This document shows, piece by piece, positions 5,462 through 13,351 of a stretch of DNA of 23,932 bases. The first letter of the stretch is position 1. Every line of letters starts with the position of its first letter. Location: NCBI GenBank assembly GCA_902482035.1, contig CABSYW010000036.1, positions 1 to 23,932 on the forward strand, given 5' to 3'. A program made the position numbers and the translations under genes. The notes under the pieces are model-generated. The model searched no databases. It saw nothing but the letters and a program-made list of their open reading frames with translations, and was not told where the DNA came from. This DNA is from an uncultured Collinsella sp. GTDB taxonomy: Bacteria; Actinomycetota; Coriobacteriia; Coriobacteriales; Coriobacteriaceae.

Positions 5462-7600
5462 ATGGAGGTGCTGGTTGTTGGCAACACCGCATATGTTGAC
5501 GATGACTTTTGTGCCAAGGCGTTCCCCGGGGACCACGTTAAGGTCGTAGCTGCCGCGGATGCGCATCGCGACGAGTCGTCGCCCCATGCCTCGTGGAAAG
5601 AGCTGCTCCAGCACCTGGATCAGGCCTACGAGTTCGACCGCGTGGTCTACCTATCCAATTACCTTACCCCGCATACCGATACCGTGGGCGATATCGAGAC
5701 GCTGCGCTCGGTCTTTCGTGCGTGCGCGGGTCGACGGATCCAACTGCTGTATGTAGCGGGGCCCGCGGGTGCCGAGGGTGCCGCCGATGCCGCGGGGCGA
5801 ACGGGCAAGGGAATTATCGCCCGTGCGTCAAACGACCTGTGCCGCTACTATGCTGCTCGCGAGGGCGTTCAGACCAAGATCCTGCGCGTGCCGTTCCTGT
5901 ATACCGCGTCTGCCGCGCTGGAGGACCCGTTTTTGGTGCCGCTGCTCGACGCGTGCTCAACCGGATCGGTCGCTCTGCAGGGCGCGCAGGATGCGGCGTT
6001 TCCCCTGCTGTGTGCCGAGGAGCTTGCGGTGCTGATACGCCGTATCTTCGATAGCTGGGATGGTAACTTTGAGACGCTCGATATTGCCGATACCTTCCAT
6101 CACACGGCGGGTGAGGTGGGCGAGGCTCTCAAGTCGCTGTTCCTAGGGCTCTCGGTTGCCTATGGCGATTCTGCCGGCTACGCCATGCCCGTCAGCGACA
6201 TCGTTCGCGTTCGTTATGGTTGGTTTCAGCGCTACGACCTGATGCGCGATCTTTCGACCATTCAGGCGCGTTGGGATGCCGGTCGCGCGAAGAAGGTCAA
6301 CCCCTTGCGTGCCGCCATCGACCGCATCCAGATGCGCTCGCTGCCCATCAAATGCCTGGAGACGGGCGTTGCCTGGGTTCTGTTCGAGGGGCTGGAGCAT
6401 CTGTTCTCACAATCGGCCCAGCTCAACGTGCTCGATTATCGCCTGCTCTACGTGGTGTTGATCGGCACGCTGTATGGCTTGGACTTTGGCCTGGTTGCGG
6501 CGCTGCTGGCGTCGGTGGGTTTGGCCGCGAGCTACTTTACTCAGTACGGCTATACCTTCCAGGGCCTGTTCTACGAGCCGTCCAACTGGCTGCCGTTTAT
6601 TGCGTACTTTGTGGTGGGTGCCGTGTGCGGCTATGTGCAGCTGCGCAACAGCGAAGCCATTAGGGCGGAGCGCGATCAAAACGAGCTCGTGCGCAACCGC
6701 AATACGTTCCTTACGCAGCTCTACCACGACGCGATCGAGGACAAGCGCGCGTACAGGCGCCAGATCGTGGGTCGCCACGACAGCTTTGGCAAGATCTTTG
6801 CCGTGACGCAGGAGCTCGACGTGCTCAACCCACGCGATATCTATCGCAAGTGCTGCGAGCTTCTGGGCGAGATCCTCGAGAACGATTCGGTGGCGATCTA
6901 CCATGTTTCGGGCGGGGCATTTGCACGCCTGGTGGCAGCAAGTCCCGCGATTGCCGAAGATGCCGCACGCTCGCTCACGCTTGAGCAGCTTGCACCTCTT
7001 TTGGGCGACGGGGGTCGTTCGAACCTGTGGGTGAACCGCGAGCTGACGCCGGGGCTTCCCATGTTTGGATACGCGATCGAGCGCGACGGGGCACCCGCCG
7101 TGTTGATCTTTGTGCGTAGTGCGGCCGAAAACCAAATGACCCTCTATTATCAAAACCTGTTCCGCATCTTGTGCGGGCTGGTCGAAAGCGCGCTAGGCCG
7201 TGCCTTTGACTACGAGGCGGTGGCGCAGGATAAACGCTGCGTTGACGGCACTTGCGTGCTCAAGCAGGCTGCCTTTGGCCAAGAGCTCGCGGCGGAGCAG
7301 GCGCTGGCAGATAGCAAGATGGGGAGTTTTTTGCTCCTGCGCGTGGTACCGGGCATGGAGCCTGTCGGCGAGCTGGTGGGCGCAATTGGGTCGGCAATCC
7401 GCGAGAGCGACGCGGCGGGCTTGGTCGACGGCGACGTGCTCTACCTGCTTATGCGCCAGGCAAAGGCGTGCGATCTGCCCATTATCCGCGAGCGCCTGAG
7501 CGCAAAGCATATTGCGGTGGAGCCCGTCGACGGCGAGGACATCGTGGCGCTGTTGCAGCACATCTCTTACACCGGTGACGGTGAGGGGGGTGCCGCTTGA
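5462..7600 (+). CDS. pelD: PelD-like c-di-GMP receptor with N-terminal SDR-type domain
   Basis: A 712-residue inner-membrane protein. PelD is the c-di-GMP-binding regulator of the Pel exopolysaccharide synthase complex. Layout seen: residues 1-245 resemble an NAD-dependent epimerase / short-chain dehydrogenase fold but with degenerate cofactor loop and YxxxK; about 300-405 are several membrane helices; then a coiled, charged linker; about 452-580 GAF-like; 590-712 a degenerate GGDEF-like domain. In the last, R647-E-S-D650 is an RxxD I-site set five residues before DGDVL, which replaces GGDEF. That combination (I-site kept, active site lost) is the PelD hallmark. P. aeruginosa PelD is about 455 residues, so the extra length is the SDR-like domain. 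ATG 5462 is preferred over TTG 5435 because of the GGGGAGGGG site. The stop overlaps pelE. Confidence 0.85.
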   Translation: MEVLVVGNTAYVDDDFCAKAFPGDHVKVVAAADAHRDESSPHASWKELLQHLDQAYEFDRVVYLSNYLTPHTDTVGDIETLRSVFRACAGRRIQLLYVAGPAGAEGAADAAGRTGKGIIARASNDLCRYYAAREGVQTKILRVPFLYTASAALEDPFLVPLLDACSTGSVALQGAQDAAFPLLCAEELAVLIRRIFDSWDGNFETLDIADTFHHTAGEVGEALKSLFLGLSVAYGDSAGYAMPVSDIVRVRYGWFQRYDLMRDLSTIQARWDAGRAKKVNPLRAAIDRIQMRSLPIKCLETGVAWVLFEGLEHLFSQSAQLNVLDYRLLYVVLIGTLYGLDFGLVAALLASVGLAASYFTQYGYTFQGLFYEPSNWLPFIAYFVVGAVCGYVQLRNSEAIRAERDQNELVRNRNTFLTQLYHDAIEDKRAYRRQIVGRHDSFGKIFAVTQELDVLNPRDIYRKCCELLGEILENDSVAIYHVSGGAFARLVAASPAIAEDAARSLTLEQLAPLLGDGGRSNLWVNRELTPGLPMFGYAIERDGAPAVLIFVRSAAENQMTLYYQNLFRILCGLVESALGRAFDYEAVAQDKRCVDGTCVLKQAAFGQELAAEQALADSKMGSFLLLRVVPGMEPVGELVGAIGSAIRESDAAGLVDGDVLYLLMRQAKACDLPIIRERLSAKHIAVEPVDGEDIVALLQHISYTGDGEGGAA

Positions 7601-8502
7601 TCTCGCTTGTCGTTGCTGCCGTCTTGCTGCTGATTCATGCGTTGGTTTGCCTGATGCTGTGGACGCTCATGAAGCTGGGCCTGCTGCCGGTGCGCGGACA
7701 CATGCTGGCTGTGATAGTGCTGGTGCCGCTGTGGGGCCCGTTGCTGGTGGTTCTGCTATCGGTCCGCAGCGCGGTGTTTGGCGAGGGGCTGAAAGAGTCT
7801 GCGCTGGAGTCGCTGCGCTTTAACGACGACCTGCATCGCAGCATTCTGGTGCACGACCGTGACGCCGATGCGGGCGTGGTCCCGCTCGAGGAGGCGCTCA
7901 TCGTCAACGACCCGGCATACCGGCGCCGCCTAATGCTCTCCATGCTCACCGAGGAGCCTGACGCGTACCTGGCGCAGCTGCAGGCGGCTAAGCTTAACGA
8001 CGACGTTGAGGTGGCGCATTATGCCGCGACGGCGGTGGCGCAGATCTCCAAGGAGTCCGACCTTAAACTGCAACAGCTGGAGCGTGCCTTTAAGACGGAC
8101 CCGAGCGCGCAAAACCTCAACGAATACTGCGATTTTCTTGGTGAATACTTGGGCTCGGGCTTGGCCGAGGGGCGCGTGGCTCAGATTCAGCGCCAACAGT
8201 ACGCGCGCCTGCTTGCGCGTCGCTGCGAACGCGAGGACGCCCTTGAGCTGCGCATTCGATATGCGACGGCGTTGGCCGATGTCGGACAGATCGACGAGGC
8301 GCAGGCCGTGATCGACCAGCTGGTGCTTGCCGTGCCCGAGGAGCAGGAGGTTTGGATGCTTTGCCTGCGCCTGGCCGTGATGCGCCGCGACGGTGACGAG
8401 GTTCACCGTGTGATCGATGCGATTGACAAGCAGCATGTGTATTTGAGCGCCGACAACCGCGAAAAGTTGGCGTTTTGGCGCGACGGGGAGGAGGCCAGAT
8501 GA
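7597..8502 (+). CDS. pelE: PelE-like membrane protein with TPR-like repeats
   Basis: A 301-residue protein. Two hydrophobic segments lie at about residues 2-25 and 33-57, followed by a long soluble region of helical pairs resembling tetratricopeptide repeats, e.g. LRIRYATALADVGQIDEAQ around residue 225. PelE is the small two-helix TPR protein that associates with PelD, PelG and PelF in the Pel synthase complex. Position directly after pelD supports the call, since sequence conservation in PelE is weak. The start is TTG 7597, overlapping the pelD TGA, with GAGGGGGG just upstream. The stop overlaps the next ATG. Confidence 0.75.
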   Translation: MISLVVAAVLLLIHALVCLMLWTLMKLGLLPVRGHMLAVIVLVPLWGPLLVVLLSVRSAVFGEGLKESALESLRFNDDLHRSILVHDRDADAGVVPLEEALIVNDPAYRRRLMLSMLTEEPDAYLAQLQAAKLNDDVEVAHYAATAVAQISKESDLKLQQLERAFKTDPSAQNLNEYCDFLGEYLGSGLAEGRVAQIQRQQYARLLARRCEREDALELRIRYATALADVGQIDEAQAVIDQLVLAVPEEQEVWMLCLRLAVMRRDGDEVHRVIDAIDKQHVYLSADNREKLAFWRDGEEAR

Positions 8503-10379
8503 GTGTGGCGCAACATATCCGCGACCGTGCAGGCCGCTTTCGTTGGATGGGACTCCTCGTGGTGTGGGCGGTCTTTATTGCCATGGCCGCCGTGCTGCTG
8601 GTGGAGCGTGCCGGCGTGCAGTACAGTGCGGGCCAGCATAAGCTGGGGATGCTTGCCGCCAACGATGCGGTGCCTGCCTCCTCGGCAATCTTTGGCCAAA
8701 AGCCCACGTGCCTGGTCATTACCGATTCCGATCAAGCTGGCGTCGAGGACGTAAAGGAGCAGTTCGACCAGATCCTGCTCGACATGAAGATCGCGCACCG
8801 CGACGTTGACCTTGCCCTGGATGGCGCAGATGCCATTCCCTCGCTGACCTCCTTCGATCGCGTGATTTTGCTTATGCCCTCGCTTGACGGGCTGGGTACG
8901 CATCTGAGCGATATTATGAGTTGGGTGAGTGCCGGCGGTTCGCTTATGCTCGCCATGCCGCCGAATAACTCGAGCTATCTGCAAGTGATTGCTTCCAAGC
9001 TTGGGATCGAATCGGCCGGATATGACTATGCGAAAGCCGAAAGTATCGTTCCGAGCGAGGACTTTATGTTGGGCGGAGGAGAGCGCTACGAGTTCTCGGA
9101 TCCCTTCGATTCTTCGCTCTCGGTTTCATTGCGCGATACGGCGCACGTATGGGCAAAGACCGGTGACGCGGGTACGCCGCTCATTTGGTCTAACGATTGC
9201 GGCAGTGGTCACACCGTGGTGTGCAACATTGGCATCTACGACAAGGTCATGCGTGGGTTCTATGCTTCGGCCATAAGCTTGCTGGGTGATGCCACGGCCT
9301 ATCCGGTCATCAACAGCGCCGTGTTCTATTTGGACGACTTTCCTAGCCCCGTGCCCTCGGGCGATGGTACTTATATCAAGCGTGACTACGGCCTTTCCAT
9401 TGCCGATTTTTATACCAAGGTCTGGTGGCCCGATCTGCAAAAGCTCGCGCAAAAATACGGCATTCGCTATACCGGCGTGATGATCGAAAACTACGAGGAC
9501 GCGGTCAACCAGACCGAGCCTGCGCGCCAACCCGATACCACGCAGTTCCGCTACTTTGGCGGCATGCTGCTGCAGATGGGCGGAGAGCTGGGCTTTCACG
9601 GCTACAACCATCAGCCGCTTGCGCTCTGGGACACCGACTATGGTACGTTGTACGTCTACAAGACGTGGAAAAACAAGGAAACGCTCGTCGCTTCGCTCAA
9701 CGAGCTTATAGCCTTCCAGGACGAGGTGCTGCCTAACGCGCACGGCTCGGTCTACGTGCCACCGTCGAATATCCTTTCGGCCCGCGCGCGCCAGCTTATC
9801 GGCACCGACGTTCCGCGCATTAAAACTATTGCCAGCACATACTTTGAGGACGGTACCGACCTGCCGTACGTGCAGGAGTTTGGCGTGGCGAGCGATGGTA
9901 TTGTGGAGCAGCCGCGTATTGTCTCGGGCGGCATGGTCGACGATTCCTATATGCGCCTGGCTGCCGTGTCCGAGCTCAACATGCACTACGTGAGTGCGCA
10001 CTTTATGCACCCGGACGACCTGCTCGATCCCGATCGCGGCGCCAAGGAGGGCTGGGAAGTCTACAAGGGCGGCCTGACCGACTACCTGGACTGGCTTACC
10101 AAGTCTGCGCCCGACCTGCGTCGCCAGACCGGCTCGGAATGCTCGGGTGCCATTCAGCGCTTTTCGTCGGTTACGGTGAGCGTGGATACCAGTGCGGATG
10201 CCTGGACGCTCAGCCTGGGCAATTTCCACGACGAGGCGTGGCTCATGTTCCGCGCCTATAATGGCGAGCCGGGTGCGGTGACGGGTGGCGAACTGACGCA
10301 CCTTACGGGCAATCTGTATCTGCTCAAGGCAAATGATAAGACCCTGACGATCGAGCGCAAGGAGGGTGGCGACAGATGA
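8499..10379 (+). CDS. PelA-like polysaccharide deacetylase (DUF2194 type), membrane-anchored
   Basis: A 626-residue protein with one N-terminal membrane helix (about residues 16-38) and a large extracytoplasmic part. Residues ~65-265 look like a glutamine-amidotransferase-like alpha/beta domain (TCLVITDSDQAGVEDVKEQF; FDRVILLMPSLDGLG), as found in the middle of PelA. The C-terminal half is a NodB-like deacetylase. Motif 1 is YLDDFPSP with D279 and D280, motif 2 is the metal-binding H367-GYN-H371, and motif 3 is YVPPSN (419-424). PelA deacetylates the alpha-1,4 GalNAc-type Pel polymer. The glycoside hydrolase domain of Gram-negative PelA is absent, as in the deacetylase-only PelA of Gram-positive pel clusters. 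ATG 8499 overlaps the previous stop (ATGA). The TTG at 8475 is less likely. Confidence 0.8.
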   Translation: MSVAQHIRDRAGRFRWMGLLVVWAVFIAMAAVLLVERAGVQYSAGQHKLGMLAANDAVPASSAIFGQKPTCLVITDSDQAGVEDVKEQFDQILLDMKIAHRDVDLALDGADAIPSLTSFDRVILLMPSLDGLGTHLSDIMSWVSAGGSLMLAMPPNNSSYLQVIASKLGIESAGYDYAKAESIVPSEDFMLGGGERYEFSDPFDSSLSVSLRDTAHVWAKTGDAGTPLIWSNDCGSGHTVVCNIGIYDKVMRGFYASAISLLGDATAYPVINSAVFYLDDFPSPVPSGDGTYIKRDYGLSIADFYTKVWWPDLQKLAQKYGIRYTGVMIENYEDAVNQTEPARQPDTTQFRYFGGMLLQMGGELGFHGYNHQPLALWDTDYGTLYVYKTWKNKETLVASLNELIAFQDEVLPNAHGSVYVPPSNILSARARQLIGTDVPRIKTIASTYFEDGTDLPYVQEFGVASDGIVEQPRIVSGGMVDDSYMRLAAVSELNMHYVSAHFMHPDDLLDPDRGAKEGWEVYKGGLTDYLDWLTKSAPDLRRQTGSECSGAIQRFSSVTVSVDTSADAWTLSLGNFHDEAWLMFRAYNGEPGAVTGGELTHLTGNLYLLKANDKTLTIERKEGGDR

Positions 10380-11803
10380 GAATCTGCTTGGTACTCGAGG
10401 GTTGCTACCCCTATGTGCACGGCGGCGTATCTACCTGGATGCATGGCTATATCCAGGCCATGCCCGAGCATGAGTTTGTGCTATGGGTGATTGGCGCGCA
10501 TGCTGCCGACCGCGGCAAATTTGTCTACGAGCTGCCCGGCAACGTGGTCGAGGTGCACGAGGTGTTCCTGGACGATGCCCTGCGGCTTTCGGGCGAACAG
10601 CACGAAGCCAGTTTTAACGACCGCGAGCGCGAGGCGCTACGCCGCCTGGTGTCGCTCTCCAATCCGGACTGGGACGTGCTGTTCGATATCTTTCAGCGCC
10701 GTCGCGTGCATCCGCTCTCGTTTTTGCAGAGCCGCACGTTTATGGACATCTTTCGCGACGTATGTCTGGCCGAGTACCCCTACACGCCCTTTGCCGACGC
10801 GTTCCACACCATGCGCTCTATGCTGCTTCCCGTTCTGTATTTGCTGGGCAGTGAGGTTCCGGTGGCCGATGTGTACCATGCCATCTCGACCGGCTACGGC
10901 GGCCTGCTCGCCTGCCTGGGCTCCAACGTTCACCATGCGCCGGTGCTACTGACCGAGCATGGCATCTACACCCGTGAGCGCGAGGAGGAGATTATTCGCG
11001 CCGACTGGGTGGTGCCGTCGTTTAAGGACCGTTGGATTCGCTTTTTCTATCTGCTTTCGGAGGAGATCTACCGTCGCGCCTTCCGCGTGACGAGTCTGTT
11101 CCATAACGCTCGCAAGACACAAATCGACATGGGCTGCGATGCCGATAAATGCCTGGTCATTCCCAACGGCATCCAGTTCGACCGCTTTAAGGACATTCCC
11201 TTAAAGCCCGATGACGGCTGGGTGGACATTGGCGCGGTGGTGCGCCTGGCGCCCATCAAGGACGTCAAGACCATGATCTATGCCTTCTTTGAGCTGCATG
11301 AGCGCCTGCCGCACGTACGCCTGCACATCATGGGCGGCGTGGACGACGAGGAATATGCGGCCGAGTGCCATGCGCTTGTCGACACCTTGGGCGTGCGCGA
11401 CCTGATCTTTACCGGCCGCGTGGACGTGGTTGAGTACATGGAAAAGCTCGACTTTACGATTTTGACGAGCATCTCCGAGGGCCAGCCACTGAGCGTGCTG
11501 GAGTCGCTCGCCGCGCGTCGCCCCTGTGTGACGACCGAGGTCGGTTGCTGTCGCGAGCTGCTGGAGGGAGCACCGGGCGACGACTTTGGCGTTGCCGGGT
11601 TTGTATGCCCGCCCATGTATCGCAAGGGTTTGGCAGACGCCATGGAGCGCATGTGCGCGAGTCGTGCCCGTCGTCTGGAGATGGGGGAGCGCGGCCAGCG
11701 CCGTGTGGCCACGTTATACCTGCACGAGCAGATGCTCGCCAACTACCGTGCGCTCTACGACGAGACGGCGCGTGCGTTCGATTTGCCCAAGAAGGAGGTG
11801 TAG
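10376..11803 (+). CDS. pelF: PelF glycosyltransferase
   Basis: A 475-residue cytosolic GT4-family glycosyltransferase with no membrane helix. PelF is the Pel polymerase and is thought to use UDP-activated N-acetylhexosamine. Family features visible: the N-terminus ICLVLEGCYPYVHGGVSTW, with the GGVS nucleotide-sugar loop; EHGIYTREREEEI near residue 197; VIPNGI near 263; and the EX7E pair E368-E376 in SEGQPLSVLE. Length matches P. aeruginosa PelF (about 500). The start overlaps the preceding stop (ATGA), with GGAGGGTGG upstream. PelF is the most diagnostic gene of the family, and its presence beside pelG makes the operon call firm. Confidence 0.92.
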   Translation: MRICLVLEGCYPYVHGGVSTWMHGYIQAMPEHEFVLWVIGAHAADRGKFVYELPGNVVEVHEVFLDDALRLSGEQHEASFNDREREALRRLVSLSNPDWDVLFDIFQRRRVHPLSFLQSRTFMDIFRDVCLAEYPYTPFADAFHTMRSMLLPVLYLLGSEVPVADVYHAISTGYGGLLACLGSNVHHAPVLLTEHGIYTREREEEIIRADWVVPSFKDRWIRFFYLLSEEIYRRAFRVTSLFHNARKTQIDMGCDADKCLVIPNGIQFDRFKDIPLKPDDGWVDIGAVVRLAPIKDVKTMIYAFFELHERLPHVRLHIMGGVDDEEYAAECHALVDTLGVRDLIFTGRVDVVEYMEKLDFTILTSISEGQPLSVLESLAARRPCVTTEVGCCRELLEGAPGDDFGVAGFVCPPMYRKGLADAMERMCASRARRLEMGERGQRRVATLYLHEQMLANYRALYDETARAFDLPKKEV

Positions 11804-11806
11804 CCC

Positions 11807-13351
11807 ATGGCTGGAATCGGTTTTGAGCTCAAGCGCCTGTTTAAGCGCAAAGGCCTGTTTGCCACCATGCGCGCCTATGGCTACGCCGGCATCGTGTGCA
11901 CGGGGCCTATGCTCCTGGGCGTGTTGCTGCAGGTGGGTATTCTGGTGCTGTGCGGCATGTGGGGTGTGGGCCGTGCCAGCCGGGACCTGCTGGTGTGTAT
12001 GGTGACCTATACGCTGCTGGCGTCGCTCGTACTCACCAGCTTTTTCTCCATGCCCGTTACGCGCTTTTTGGCCGATATGTTGTTTGCCGAGCGCGAGGAC
12101 GAGATCCTGCCTTCGTTTTGGGGCTCCAATGTCATCATGCTCGTCGTAGGCACCGTGCTTTACGGCATCTTTTTGTTGTTCTCGGGTGCCACGCTGCTGC
12201 AGGGGCTGCTGTGCCTGTGGCTCTTCAACATTATGATCGTCAACTGGAACGGTATGGGCTACCTTACGGCCATTAAGGACTACCGCGGCATTCTGTATAG
12301 TTTTGCCTGCGCGATTGCCGTGGCTTGCGTATGCGCGCTTGTTGCGCTGACGTTGGGCCTGCCGCCGGTGGAGAGTTTGCTGGCTTCGATCGCCGCGGGC
12401 TATGGGGTGATGCTCGTCTGGGACGTGGTGCTGCTCTACCGGTATTTTCCGCAGAGCGACTGCGGCCCCTGGCTCTTTTTGCGCTGGCTGGACCAGTATA
12501 TGCCGTTGGCGTTGACGGGTTTGTTTACCAACCTGGGCCTCTTTGCGCACTTGGTTATCATTTGGGCCGGGCCCATCGGCGTGCAGGTTAAAGGCCTGTT
12601 TTACGGTGCGCCCTACCACGATGTGCCGGCGCTCATCGCGTTTTTGACCATCCTGGTCACGACCGTTAACTTTGTGGTGTCGGTCGAGGTCAACTTCTAT
12701 CCGCGGTACCGCAACTACTACAGCCTGTTTAACGACGGTGGTGTGGTGGGAGACATTATGGTTGCCGAGGAGGAAATGCTCGCCACGCTCAACCGGGAAC
12801 TGCGGTTTTGTGCGCTCAAACAGCTGTTTGTGACGGCGGCGGTTATCTCGCTCGAGACCACGGTGCTCTCGGCCCTACCGTTGGGCTTTAACAACCTGAT
12901 GCACGGGTATTTTCGCACGCTGTGCGTGGGCTACGGCCTATATGCCGTGGGTAATACGATCTTGCTGATCTTGCTGTACTTTACCGACTATAGGGGTGCC
13001 GTGATTGCCTCTGGTCTGTTTGCGGGTGTGGCGGGGCTGGCGACGGGTATCTCGCTGGCATTTCCCGCGCAGTTTTACGGCTTTGGCTTTTTGCTGGGCG
13101 CAGCGGGTTTTTTTATCGTGGCGCTGCTGCGACTCGATACCTATACTGCCAACTTGCCGTATCGTATCCTGAGTCAACAGCCCATCGTGGCGACAGACAA
13201 AGAAGGCTGGTTTACCGAGTTGGGCCGCATGCTCGAGCATGTTGAGGGGCGCTATGAGGAACAGCGCATGGAGCGGGAGCCACATGGCGCGTTTGAGCGC
13301 GCAGTAGTTCGCGTGTACCGTAACCATTGGGGAGGTTCTGATGATCGATAA
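11807..13351 (+). CDS. pelG: PelG polysaccharide transporter
   Basis: A 514-residue multi-pass membrane protein with about 12 hydrophobic segments, similar in layout to Wzx-type flippases (MOP superfamily). The N-terminus MAGIGFELKRLF, then AYGYAGIVCTGPM, is the typical PelG opening. A cytosolic loop with FNDGGVVGDI lies near residue 307. PelG is the proposed inner-membrane export channel, acting with PelD, PelE and PelF. The gene follows pelF after 3 bases with AAGGAGG (11792-11798). Its last 11 bases overlap the next gene, so the pel genes and the CotH-like gene are transcribed together. Confidence 0.92.
   Translation: MAGIGFELKRLFKRKGLFATMRAYGYAGIVCTGPMLLGVLLQVGILVLCGMWGVGRASRDLLVCMVTYTLLASLVLTSFFSMPVTRFLADMLFAEREDEILPSFWGSNVIMLVVGTVLYGIFLLFSGATLLQGLLCLWLFNIMIVNWNGMGYLTAIKDYRGILYSFACAIAVACVCALVALTLGLPPVESLLASIAAGYGVMLVWDVVLLYRYFPQSDCGPWLFLRWLDQYMPLALTGLFTNLGLFAHLVIIWAGPIGVQVKGLFYGAPYHDVPALIAFLTILVTTVNFVVSVEVNFYPRYRNYYSLFNDGGVVGDIMVAEEEMLATLNRELRFCALKQLFVTAAVISLETTVLSALPLGFNNLMHGYFRTLCVGYGLYAVGNTILLILLYFTDYRGAVIASGLFAGVAGLATGISLAFPAQFYGFGFLLGAAGFFIVALLRLDTYTANLPYRILSQQPIVATDKEGWFTELGRMLEHVEGRYEEQRMEREPHGAFERAVVRVYRNHWGGSDDR

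Noticed and set aside
9126..10301. 391-residue minus-strand open frame
   Set aside because: Lies wholly inside the PelA-like gene; high-GC codon bias creates long antisense frames. Composition rich in R, H and V, no domain recognised.
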